From positions 1-14,122 of the forward strand of contig JAQVBA010000025.1 of the NCBI GenBank assembly GCA_028690555.1: a DNA stretch of 14,122 nt. Direction: 5' to 3'. The translations under genes and the position numbers were made by a program. This document shows positions 1 through 7,106 of the stretch, piece by piece (position 1 is the first letter of the stretch; the number at the start of each line of letters is the position of its first letter). Source of the stretch: Acholeplasmataceae bacterium (GTDB lineage: Bacteria; Bacillota_I; Bacilli_A; Acholeplasmatales; Acholeplasmataceae). Below the pieces are notes generated by a model that did no database searches, had not been told where the DNA came from, and was given only the letters and a program-made list of their open reading frames with translations.

Positions 1-4
1 TTTT

Positions 5-763
5 TTATAGATAAAGTTTAAAATCATTTTTAAAAAATGTGAATAGGGTCGCATTGACTAAAATAACGAGTAAAACAATTAAAGTATATATAGCAATTGG
101 ATATGTCCTATTCCAACCAGTAACACTAATGTGTTTCATGAGAATTCCCAAATAAGCCCAAATGATGACAAAAACGTAGAGAGTATTTCTTGTATAAAAT
201 AAGACAAGCATAGATAGTATGACACCAATGATCAAGATAAATAGTAACCAATAAATCGGGTTTATGCCAAATCCATTAAATTGATATTTCGTCAATAAAA
301 CCGTCACGTTCGCAATCGTTGCTACAGATATCCAACCAAAATATATACTAACCGTGATTTTAATCAGCGTTTCACTTGCCGGAATTAATGTGAAAAGAAT
401 GCCTAAAATCACGAGTAAAAATATCATGACAAATAAAGTTAGAATAATTTGATCATAATGCCATAAAACAATCCATAAACCATTAAAAAATGATAATGCG
501 GTTAATAAAATAATGATTTTCAAATTAACTTGTTGTTCAAAATATGTATTTGGTTTAAAGAGTAAATATACCAAAACTAGCGATAATAAAACATAGATTA
601 CTCCCCAAATGGAAAAAGTCATCCCAGAAGGAGTAAATAAATTGTCATATTGATCTGAGACTTGGCCAGTTGTCTTACCATTGAATGGTAATGCATTGGC
701 TAATATGTTCAAAGTAATCATCAATATGAATCCAATAGCAAACATGATTTTCACAATCAGCAT
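5..763 (-). CDS. TspO/MBR-family (tryptophan-rich sensory protein-like) membrane protein
   Basis: This is a 252-residue, almost wholly hydrophobic protein with about seven predicted membrane segments. Near the N-terminus (residues 22-57) it carries the conserved stretch found in the long Firmicute branch of the TspO/MBR family: A-N-A-L-P-F-N-G-K-T-T-G, then F-T-P-S-G-M-T-F-S-I-W-G. Canonical TspO proteins have about 160 residues and five helices and bind porphyrins; this longer branch is not functionally characterised as far as I know, so no ligand is assigned. The ATG at 763 follows the ribosome binding site AGAGGTG with 7 nt spacing. The gene lies directly downstream of the peroxidase terminator (796-820), so it has its own weak promoter or relies on read-through. 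Family call fairly sure, function unknown. Confidence 0.75.
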   Translation of the reverse strand: MLIVKIMFAIGFILMITLNILANALPFNGKTTGQVSDQYDNLFTPSGMTFSIWGVIYVLLSLVLVYLLFKPNTYFEQQVNLKIIILLTALSFFNGLWIVLWHYDQIILTLFVMIFLLVILGILFTLIPASETLIKITVSIYFGWISVATIANVTVLLTKYQFNGFGINPIYWLLFILIIGVILSMLVLFYTRNTLYVFVIIWAYLGILMKHISVTGWNRTYPIAIYTLIVLLVILVNATLFTFFKNDFKLYL

Positions 764-795
764 TTTGAATCACCTCTTTTTATCTGTTAAGAAAT

Positions 796-820
796 AAAAA
801 TCCAGTGTGTTTGCACTGGA
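796..820 (-). terminator. Intrinsic terminator after the glutathione peroxidase gene
   Basis: Read on the minus strand, a perfect 7-bp stem (TCCAGTG at 814-820 read in reverse complement, CACTGGA at 801-807) encloses a 6-nt loop and is followed by a T5 run at 800-796. The stem begins about 7 nt after the peroxidase stop codon. Only about 30 nt then remain before the TspO-family start. Confidence 0.85.
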
Positions 821-826
821 GTATTT

Positions 827-1339
827 TTATAGCAACTCTTTAATAAAAGATTCAATTTTTTCTGGTTCATAAGATGGCGCAAAACGTTTTACAACATTTC
901 CATTTCGATCCACTAAAAACTTCGTGAAGTTCCATCTAATTTTGTTATTACCAAATAATTTAGACATGAATGCCACTTTATTACCTTTATAGTCTTTTCT
1001 TTGTTCCGATTTTAAGAACTCATAAAGAGGAATTGCATGATTGCCATTGACATCTATTTTAGCAAATGTTTCAAACTGTGTGCCATAGGTTAGTTCACAA
1101 AATGATTTGATTTCTTCATTTGATCCTGGTGCTTGATTCATAAATTGATTTGATGGGAAATCAAGAATTTCAAATCCCTTGTCTTTATACGTTTCATAAA
1201 GTTTTTCTAACCCTTCATACTGAGGAGCAAATCCACATTTAGGTGCAGTATTCACAATAAGCAACACTTTTCCTTTGTAGAGATCGAGCCCTACATAACT
1301 GCCATCCATTTTTTGGACTTTGTATTCATAAATTGACAT
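827..1339 (-). CDS. gpx: Glutathione peroxidase family protein (Cys-type, probably thioredoxin-dependent)
   Basis: This 170-residue protein should reduce hydrogen peroxide and organic hydroperoxides in the cytosol. The catalytic tetrad is visible: peroxidatic Cys35 in N-T-A-P-K-C-G-F, Gln65 in F-P-S-N-Q-F, and Trp136-Asn137 in W-N-F-T-K-F. Cys81, 46 residues after Cys35, sits where the resolving cysteine of 2-Cys, thioredoxin-using members lies, so thioredoxin rather than glutathione is the likelier reductant (family knowledge plus inference). The usual Cys of the P-C-N-Q-F motif is Ser here. The frame is open to 1381, but the start at 1339 is preferred because AGAGGA (1353-1348) lies 8 nt upstream and the shorter protein has the family's usual length. 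It is the last gene of a probable operon with the SRAP gene (41-nt gap). Confidence 0.9.
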   Translation of the reverse strand: MSIYEYKVQKMDGSYVGLDLYKGKVLLIVNTAPKCGFAPQYEGLEKLYETYKDKGFEILDFPSNQFMNQAPGSNEEIKSFCELTYGTQFETFAKIDVNGNHAIPLYEFLKSEQRKDYKGNKVAFMSKLFGNNKIRWNFTKFLVDRNGNVVKRFAPSYEPEKIESFIKELL

Positions 1340-1380
1340 TTCAATAATCCTCTTTTCCATGATAGTTGATTCTACCCTCA

Positions 1381-2061
1381 TTATACACGTTTAATACAGT
1401 TTTCATCTTCATGAAGACTTGAATTGACATATGAGGACACTTGATATGATTGCATTTGATGATCATCATATGGTTTGAGACATGAAAGGATTTGTTGAAT
1501 ATTTTGATTGTTTAAATTAAGCCAAATCTTTTCGGACTCTTTCGTTAAAATCACAGGCATGCGTTCATGAATTTCTTTCATGAATTGGTTTGCTTCAGTT
1601 GTAATGATAGTTACTGTGTGAAGCTTTGATCCATCTTCTCTTTGATAAACACTTCTTAAACCAGCGAGTGGGAATACTTTCTGATCTAAAATTGATATAC
1701 GATAAGGCGTCTTAATGTGCTCATCTTTTTTCCATTCATAAAAACTATCTGCTAAAATCACACAACGCTTCGTTTCGATAAGTTTAGCAAATGATGGTTT
1801 TTCCAATAATGTTTCTGCTTTTGCATTTATCATTTTAAGACCAATTTTTTCATCCTTTGCAAAAGATGGAACAAGCCCCCATTTTAAATAACCGACACGA
1901 TATTTTTCTCCATCGTGAATAATAGAAATAACATCTTGTGTTGGAGCTATATTATATCTTGGTAGTTCATGATTTGATTCAAATGATTTAATCTCATAAT
2001 TTTTATCTAAGATCTCGAGTAATTCTTCATAAGTAACTACCAAAGTGAATCTACCACACAT
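1381..2061 (-). CDS. SRAP-domain protein (YedK/HMCES family; abasic-site DNA crosslinker)
   Basis: The protein has 226 residues. SRAP proteins bind single-stranded DNA and form a thiazolidine crosslink with abasic sites through the alpha-amine and thiol of Cys2, exposed after Met removal. All family markers are present: M-C-G-R-F at the N-terminus (Cys2), Y-N-I-A-P-T (residues 36-41), W-G-L-V-P at 61-65, Asn79 in I-N-A-K-A-E-T, Glu109 in F-Y-E-W, and His165 in H-E-R-M-P-V. The start at 2061 is fixed by the need for Cys at position 2 and by GGAGG (2075-2071) 9 nt upstream. An ATG at 2070 in the same frame would bury the catalytic Cys and abuts the ribosome binding site. The gene lies between an unknown membrane protein gene (25-nt gap) and the peroxidase gene. 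Family assignment is secure. Confidence 0.95.
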   Translation of the reverse strand: MCGRFTLVVTYEELLEILDKNYEIKSFESNHELPRYNIAPTQDVISIIHDGEKYRVGYLKWGLVPSFAKDEKIGLKMINAKAETLLEKPSFAKLIETKRCVILADSFYEWKKDEHIKTPYRISILDQKVFPLAGLRSVYQREDGSKLHTVTIITTEANQFMKEIHERMPVILTKESEKIWLNLNNQNIQQILSCLKPYDDHQMQSYQVSSYVNSSLHEDENCIKRV

Positions 2062-2070
2062 TTTCATCAT

Positions 2071-2075
2071 CCTCC
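2071..2075 (-). promoter_or_regulatory. Ribosome binding site fixing the SRAP start
   Basis: GGAGG on the minus strand lies 9 nt upstream of the ATG at 2061 but touches the alternative ATG at 2070. Correct spacing therefore selects the start that gives Met-Cys-Gly-Arg-Phe. Confidence 0.7.
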
Positions 2076-2086
2076 GAATCTAAAAC

Positions 2087-2563
2087 TTAACCTTGATAAA
2101 ACATCATATGAACAAATAAACCAAGAAGCGATAAAAGATTTAATAGGATCGCAAATATTTTAAACCATATGAGGTGAGTCTTATGCAATCCAAATTTTTT
2201 ATGAATATAAACTCGATATAATACCAAAAAAATTAAAATAATAGGAATTAATAATGCCTGCCATTCGATTGTCATCAAAGTTGAATAAATCACACGCGAA
2301 ATCAGCAACATCGATAAGCTTATCGCAAAATAAAGATCAACATAAAGTCTTGTTACAAGATCTTTTTCTTTGTATGATTTAAGGAAAAATAATAGGATCG
2401 GTGTGATTAAAAAATAGAGATTAAAAAACATTGTTAAGAAAGTATATGCGCTATGTCCAAATAACGTGACATAAACATAAAATTGAAAAATATAAAATAA
2501 CATTGCAAGATCAAATGTTATGTATTCAATGATGTGTTTTCGAATGAAATCTTTTTGAAACAT
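2087..2563 (-). CDS. Unknown integral membrane protein, five predicted helices
   Basis: I do not recognise this 158-residue protein. Hydrophobic segments lie at about residues 13-35, 40-62, 75-97, 101-121 and 132-154, with short basic or charged loops (K-S-Y-K-E-K-D near 63-68, H-K-K-F-G-L-H-K near 121-128). There is no cleavable signal, no enzymatic motif and no large soluble domain. An upstream in-frame ATG exists at 2584, but the start at 2563 has a suitable ribosome binding site (AGGGGTGG just upstream). It is the first gene of a probable transcript with the SRAP and peroxidase genes (25 nt to SRAP), and an extended -10 promoter lies immediately upstream. Co-transcription does not imply a role in DNA repair. 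Confidence 0.7.
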   Translation of the reverse strand: MFQKDFIRKHIIEYITFDLAMLFYIFQFYVYVTLFGHSAYTFLTMFFNLYFLITPILLFFLKSYKEKDLVTRLYVDLYFAISLSMLLISRVIYSTLMTIEWQALLIPIILIFLVLYRVYIHKKFGLHKTHLIWFKIFAILLNLLSLLGLFVHMMFYQG

Positions 2564-2584
2564 CGAACCACCCCTTTTAATCAC

Positions 2585-2593
2585 ATCATATCA
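2585..2593 (-). promoter_or_regulatory. Candidate extended -10 promoter for the membrane protein-SRAP-peroxidase transcript
   Basis: On the minus strand TGATATGAT gives an extended -10 element (TGn followed by TATGAT) about 20 nt upstream of the ATG at 2563. No good -35 hexamer is visible. I see no terminator hairpin between the GH3 stop at 2624 and this site, so read-through from the sugar cassette is also possible. Confidence 0.4.
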
Positions 2594-2623
2594 CTTAAGC
2601 TCACATTAAATTTAGATGATGCT

Positions 2624-5002
2624 CTATCCTTTAATTAATCTCCAAATGCCTCTAATCGGATGATGGTTCAAAAGATCAATCATCCCTAATGCTCGGTCTT
2701 TAGATAACTTACCATCGCTAAATAATACGAGAGATCTTAAAGGCATTTCATTGACAGATGCCTCTAGCATATCAATCATCGCTTGAGTAGGATGTTCACC
2801 AGCGACACTGGCATATTCCTTTTTAACCATCTTATAAAGCATCTTTCCAATCGTGGTATGCTTGATTTCACCAATGGTTGAATTTAAATGGTAAGGTTTC
2901 ACTTGTTGAATTGATGGTATTATGTATCCCAACAATTTTTCATAATCACTATTCGATGGATTAAATGATTTATTGATATCATGATAAGCTAAAATATTAT
3001 CAGCAACAACTTCATCACTAGATTCAATGATCATTTTTTCAGATAATCGGATATCAGAAGATGACGCTCCAATATAAAAATCGTATGTTCCGGATTCTAC
3101 TTTGAATCCTTTTTGATAGATAGCTAAATCATGAGTTGAAATCTCAAATGTTATTTCCTTTTCTTCTTGAGGATTTAATTCAATTTTCTTAAATGCCTTA
3201 AGTTCTTTTCGGGGTCTATAAACTTTACTCTGATTTAAAGAAACGTAGAGTTGAATGATTTCTTTACCTTTTCGATCACCAGTATTTGTAATTTTCAATG
3301 ATATTTTAATTAAGTTAGATTCCTTTTTAATAACTAAATTGGAATATAGAAATGTTGTATAAGATAATCCATGCCCAAACGGAAACAATGGTTTGATATC
3401 CATTGAATCATACGCACGATATCCAATATATAATCCTTCCTTATAGAGCACTTGACGATGATCTCCCGGAAAATTTTTAGAAGATAATACTTCTTCAAGG
3501 TTGTTTGGGAATGTTTCAGCAAGCTTTCCTGAAGGGTTAACATCACCTAAAAGAATATCACTAAGTGCTAAACCTGATGCTTGACCACCTAAATATCCTT
3601 CAACAATCGATGAAACCTTATCCTTCCAAGGCATTAAAACAGGGGCGCCATTTGATAAGATGACAACCACATGCTTACATTCACTTGAAATGGCTTTTAT
3701 AAGCGATTCTTGGTTTTTAGGAATACTTAAATGTTTTCGATCAAACCCTTCAGATTCATAGCTTTCTGTCAATCCAGCCATAATGATAACCACATCGGCT
3801 TCTTTAGAAATTTCTAAAGCTTTTTGTTCGAATTCTTGATTAATGACATCCTGCATTAAATCATATCCTTCAGCATATGTTAAGTTTGAATTCATTCGAT
3901 CATAAAGTGCATCATAGAGTGAAGAAATTTGAGTAGGTTTAATTAAACTACTTCCATTACCTTGATATCTTGGTTGTTTCGCAAATGCTCCAATGAGTGC
4001 TACTTTTTGATGTTCCTTAATCGGTAATAATTGATCATCATTTTTTAATAGTACGATGCCTTCACCAGCAACTTTTCTTGCAAATTGATGATGGAGTTCT
4101 TGATTATATGGACTTGTTTGCACTTTAAGATTTTCATTACTTTTTTGAATGAGTTTTAAAACATTCATGACTGCGAGATCAAGTTCTTCATGGTTCAAAG
4201 TCTGATCCTTTAAAGCTTTTTTGATTTCCCGGTGATGGACACCATGACTTCCGGGCATTTCTAAATCAAGGCCAGCTTTTATGCCCAACACTCGATCATT
4301 ACAAGCACCCCAATCCGTCACGGTGAGTCCTTGATAATTCCATTCTTTCTTTAATATATCAGTTAGTAATACTTTGTTTTCACTCAAGTAAGTACCATTC
4401 ACTTTATTATATGAACACATCACTGTCCAAGGATTCGCTTCTTTAACCGCAATTTCAAATGATTTCAAATAAAGTTCACTCATCGTTCTTTCATCAACAA
4501 TTGCATCAACAATCATGCGATGAGATTCTTGGTTATTCATGGCATAGTGCTTTAAAGAAGCTCCTACGCCTTGACTTTGAACTCCCTTAATCCACGCAGC
4601 AGCAATTTTACCAGAAAGTACAGGATCTTCACTGAAATATTCAAAATTTCTTCCACAAAGTGGGTTCCGTTTAATATTTGCTCCTGGTCCTAATAAAACT
4701 GAAACTTCTTCACTTCTACATTCAAGACCTAAATGTTTTCCCAAGTCTTCAATTAAATGAACATCCCATGTGCTAGCAAGCAAACTAGCTGTTGGATAGC
4801 ATGTTGCTTCAACACTTTCTGATAAACCGATATGTTCACCTTTAACTAATTGCTTTCTTAACCCATGAGGGCCATCCGTGACCATAATAGATTTTAATCC
4901 GAATTGATCTAAAGCATGTAGATGCCAAAAGTCTTTCCCTGAAATTAAATCAAGTTTTTCTTCAAGTGTTAATTGCTTTAATATGTTTTTCAAATCTTCC
5001 AT
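2624..5002 (-). CDS. Glycoside hydrolase family 3 (beta-glucosidase/beta-xylosidase type)
   Basis: A 792-residue retaining glycosidase that removes sugars from the non-reducing end of beta-linked glycosides. Domain order: TIM-barrel (about 1-290), alpha/beta sandwich (about 310-555), fibronectin-III-like domain (about 565-650), then a C-terminal extension of about 130 residues. Visible sites: Asp43 and Arg49 in D-G-P-H-G-L-R, Arg118 in G-R-N-F-E-Y, Lys151-His152 in K-H-Y-A-M-N-N-Q, nucleophile Asp230 in V-T-D-W-G-A, and the likely acid/base Glu418 in E-S-E-G-F-D-R. There is no signal peptide, so it acts in the cytosol. It starts 8 nt after the GPH symporter stop. Its AGGTGA ribosome binding site shares bases with that TAG stop, suggesting translational coupling. 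The exact sugar cannot be read from sequence. Confidence 0.93.
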   Translation of the reverse strand: MEDLKNILKQLTLEEKLDLISGKDFWHLHALDQFGLKSIMVTDGPHGLRKQLVKGEHIGLSESVEATCYPTASLLASTWDVHLIEDLGKHLGLECRSEEVSVLLGPGANIKRNPLCGRNFEYFSEDPVLSGKIAAAWIKGVQSQGVGASLKHYAMNNQESHRMIVDAIVDERTMSELYLKSFEIAVKEANPWTVMCSYNKVNGTYLSENKVLLTDILKKEWNYQGLTVTDWGACNDRVLGIKAGLDLEMPGSHGVHHREIKKALKDQTLNHEELDLAVMNVLKLIQKSNENLKVQTSPYNQELHHQFARKVAGEGIVLLKNDDQLLPIKEHQKVALIGAFAKQPRYQGNGSSLIKPTQISSLYDALYDRMNSNLTYAEGYDLMQDVINQEFEQKALEISKEADVVIIMAGLTESYESEGFDRKHLSIPKNQESLIKAISSECKHVVVILSNGAPVLMPWKDKVSSIVEGYLGGQASGLALSDILLGDVNPSGKLAETFPNNLEEVLSSKNFPGDHRQVLYKEGLYIGYRAYDSMDIKPLFPFGHGLSYTTFLYSNLVIKKESNLIKISLKITNTGDRKGKEIIQLYVSLNQSKVYRPRKELKAFKKIELNPQEEKEITFEISTHDLAIYQKGFKVESGTYDFYIGASSSDIRLSEKMIIESSDEVVADNILAYHDINKSFNPSNSDYEKLLGYIIPSIQQVKPYHLNSTIGEIKHTTIGKMLYKMVKKEYASVAGEHPTQAMIDMLEASVNEMPLRSLVLFSDGKLSKDRALGMIDLLNHHPIRGIWRLIKG

Positions 5003-5010
5003 AATTTCAC

Positions 5011-6345
5011 CTACATTTCTTGTTCAATAATCAGTTGTTGTTCCTTCATTTCATTAACCATGCGTTCAACGTCTTTTTCTGATAACTTATACCATAGTCC
5101 AAAAATAATAAATGCAATGACTAATCCAATGGTAGGAATTAAACTGATCGTCACCCAAATACCTTCAAGTGCTTCATCTGTTTGGCTACTCGCAACACCG
5201 GAATATCCATAAGCTCTAATGACTAAAAGTGACAAAGCACTTGCGATTGCACCACCGAGTTTTGTAGAAAATGTTTGAACGCTAAAAATAACGCCTTCGT
5301 TGCGTTCTTTCGTTGTATATGCTCCATATTCAACACAATCTGCACTAAATATTCCCATCATAAGCATGGGCATAAATAGACCGATACTCTTTAGTGCATT
5401 TAAAATGAGAAATAAAGCAAAGTTGTTGTACCCTAAAAAATATTGAATCACTGAAAGTATGATTGAGGATCCAAGTCCATAAATTAATAGTTTTCTTTTA
5501 CCAAATGTTTTAACAAGCCATGGTGTTAGGATGGGAATCAAAAACATAGGTAAAGCCATCGTTGCCATAATTGTCGTTTGCGTACCAATATCACCTAAAT
5601 TCCATTTTGCAAAATAAGGAGCAATTGTCATTGAAGTTAGAGTCGCTGTAATGGCTAAGTAACCACCATAAAAAATGAGCAAATACTTATTTGAAAATAT
5701 CGCATGAAACATTGATTTCAGTGTTACCATGCTATTTCTCTTGTATAAGATACGTTCTTTAACAAAAAATCTCAATGGTAACATTAAAACCAAAGCTAAT
5801 GCCATTAAAATGATGACGGTTGTCGCATACCCAAGATTTGAAATAAATTGAGGTGCAACTAAGCCCACAGATATCGAAGCGATTGCTGCTGCTAAACGCC
5901 CAATAGACATAATTTTAACTCGCTCATCAGGTATATCTGTCATCGTCGTCGCCAGTGCGAAAATTGGAACATCACTGATGGTATAAAGCATTCCCCAAAC
6001 AATGTAAGCAATATATGCATAAACAATAGTAAATGTCCCAGATGTATCAAATTTCCAAAATAATGCAATCGTGATCAATGGGATAAAAAGTGTAACACCA
6101 TCTACCCAAGGTTTAAATTTACCTTTTTTGGGTTTAACTTTATCAACAATACCGCCAAACATCGGATCATTGACTGCATCCCATATGCGTGCTACAAGAA
6201 AAAGTGTAGCAACCACACCTTCAACAATCCCAACTTCATCGGTTAAAAATATGGCTAAATATGATGTAACAAGCATGTAGATGATATTTTGTCCAATAAA
6301 CCATCCACCATAAGATAATCTCTCTTTTTTCGATGTCAAATACAT
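5011..6345 (-). CDS. GPH-family (MelB-like) sugar:cation symporter
   Basis: The 444-residue protein has about 12 membrane helices and belongs to the glycoside-pentoside-hexuronide:cation symporters of the major facilitator superfamily. The diagnostic helix-2 signature W-D-A-V-N-D-P-M-F-G is at residues 55-64. Asp56 and Asp60 correspond to the cation-site aspartates of MelB, so coupling to Na+ or H+ is expected. The short basic cytoplasmic stretch K-V-K-P-K-K-G-K-F-K-P-W (69-80) is typical of the family. The gene leads a two-gene operon with the GH3 enzyme, whose substrate it presumably imports unphosphorylated. The ATG at 6345 is preceded by AGAGGAGC at good spacing and by a TATAAT element. 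The family call is secure, the sugar is not known. Confidence 0.92.
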   Translation of the reverse strand: MYLTSKKERLSYGGWFIGQNIIYMLVTSYLAIFLTDEVGIVEGVVATLFLVARIWDAVNDPMFGGIVDKVKPKKGKFKPWVDGVTLFIPLITIALFWKFDTSGTFTIVYAYIAYIVWGMLYTISDVPIFALATTMTDIPDERVKIMSIGRLAAAIASISVGLVAPQFISNLGYATTVIILMALALVLMLPLRFFVKERILYKRNSMVTLKSMFHAIFSNKYLLIFYGGYLAITATLTSMTIAPYFAKWNLGDIGTQTTIMATMALPMFLIPILTPWLVKTFGKRKLLIYGLGSSIILSVIQYFLGYNNFALFLILNALKSIGLFMPMLMMGIFSADCVEYGAYTTKERNEGVIFSVQTFSTKLGGAIASALSLLVIRAYGYSGVASSQTDEALEGIWVTISLIPTIGLVIAFIIFGLWYKLSEKDVERMVNEMKEQQLIIEQEM

Positions 6346-6372
6346 TGTAAGCTCCTCTAGTTATTTGTTTCC

Positions 6373-6378
6373 ATTATA
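6373..6378 (-). promoter_or_regulatory. -10 element of the symporter-GH3 operon
   Basis: A perfect TATAAT on the minus strand lies about 28 nt upstream of the symporter ATG, giving a leader of roughly 20 nt that contains the ribosome binding site. At 17-18 bp spacing only A/G-rich sequence is found, with no recognisable -35 hexamer. An activator or a weak constitutive promoter are both possible. Confidence 0.55.
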
Positions 6379-6404
6379 CAATCAATCTTGCCTTTTCTTT
6401 TCAT

Positions 6405-6430
6405 AAAAAACAGATGTTTTACCATCTGTT
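6405..6430 (-). terminator. Intrinsic terminator after the GNAT gene
   Basis: On the minus strand an 8-bp perfect stem (AACAGATG / CATCTGTT, 6430-6423 with 6416-6409) and a 6-nt loop run into a T-tract at 6410-6405. It isolates the acetyltransferase gene from the symporter operon about 27 nt further on. Confidence 0.85.
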
Positions 6431-6443
6431 CTAAAAATATTTT

Positions 6444-6896
6444 TTATAATTTCAGTTTTAAAATTTGTTCTCCATCGTTTAATCCAGTATCCATAAAGCC
6501 ATAAGTGATGTAGAATTGGTAAGGCATCGAATCTTCCATCTCACAAGATGTATATAAATATTTTTGTTTTTCTTCTTTCGCTTTATGAACAATGATATCT
6601 AGGACTTTTTTCCCAAATCCATGGTTTTGTGCATCCTTTTTAATCATGAGTCGCCATAAATAATAACTAGGTTGATCTTCTTTTGGAATATCTTCATCAT
6701 GCAATGAGATCATAACAAATCCAATGATTTCTGTATCATGATAGATGACGCGTGGCCATGTTTGTGGATTCACATAAGCTTGTGCAATCGATACAACATT
6801 AGGTGCAACACATCTTTTTTGGTATTCCGTGAGCGTATCGTGAATTTTAATTACTTCAAATAAATTATTTTTATCGAGTTCTTTTAAATGAATCAT
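6444..6896 (-). CDS. GNAT-family N-acetyltransferase
   Basis: This single-domain, 150-residue GNAT protein transfers an acetyl group from acetyl-CoA to an amine. The pyrophosphate-binding loop Q-N-H-G-F-G-K-K is at 90-97, preceded by the beta-4 strand L-W-R-L-M-I at 80-85. A C-terminal F-Y-x-x-Y-G-F motif is at 128-134. The N-terminal pattern V-A-P-N-V-V-S-I-A-Q-A-Y (30-41) recurs in Firmicute acetyltransferases often labelled diamine or spermidine acetyltransferases, so a polyamine substrate is possible but not shown. The start at 6896 follows GGAG with 8 nt spacing. The gene is single, with its own terminator, and divergent from the EAL gene across a 210-bp region. Confidence 0.82.
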   Translation of the reverse strand: MIHLKELDKNNLFEVIKIHDTLTEYQKRCVAPNVVSIAQAYVNPQTWPRVIYHDTEIIGFVMISLHDEDIPKEDQPSYYLWRLMIKKDAQNHGFGKKVLDIIVHKAKEEKQKYLYTSCEMEDSMPYQFYITYGFMDTGLNDGEQILKLKL

Positions 6897-7106
6897 ATGA
6901 TCATCTCCATCATGATATTATCACAATAATCACTATTTATAATAGAGATAATCAGTACTTCATCGATGAATACTTACAATGATCATGGATTGCAATACTA
7001 ATTAAATTAATGAAGTAATTTTGAAACAATTTTTGCCTGTTTAATATCAATGTGGTGTAAACTAATAATAACAATAAACAAAATATCGGTTAATTGAGGT
7101 ATCGTC
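6897..7106. promoter_or_regulatory. Divergent intergenic region between the GNAT and EAL genes, with a 12-bp palindrome
   Basis: The 210-bp AT-rich spacer must hold promoters for both directions. Its clearest element is the perfect palindrome TTCATCGATGAA at 6959-6970. For the plus strand, TTGAAA (7021-7026), an 18-bp gap and TATCAA (7045-7050) make a weak promoter candidate. No convincing minus-strand promoter stands out among several TATAAT-like words. No coding frame or RNA gene is seen. Confidence 0.35.

Noticed and set aside
1340..1381. Longer N-terminus for the glutathione peroxidase, starting at 1381
   Set aside because: The extra 14 residues overlap the SRAP stop region, contain the AGAGGA ribosome binding site and are absent from the usual family N-terminus; the start at 1339 has proper spacing.
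3334..3546. Open frame of 70 codons inside the GH3 gene
   Set aside because: It lies wholly within the conserved GH3 sandwich domain in another frame, with no separate start signals.
6346..6404. Catabolite-responsive (cre) site at the symporter promoter
   Set aside because: TGAAAAG-rich and TGGAAACAAATAAC words resemble half of the consensus but lack the central CG and dyad symmetry.
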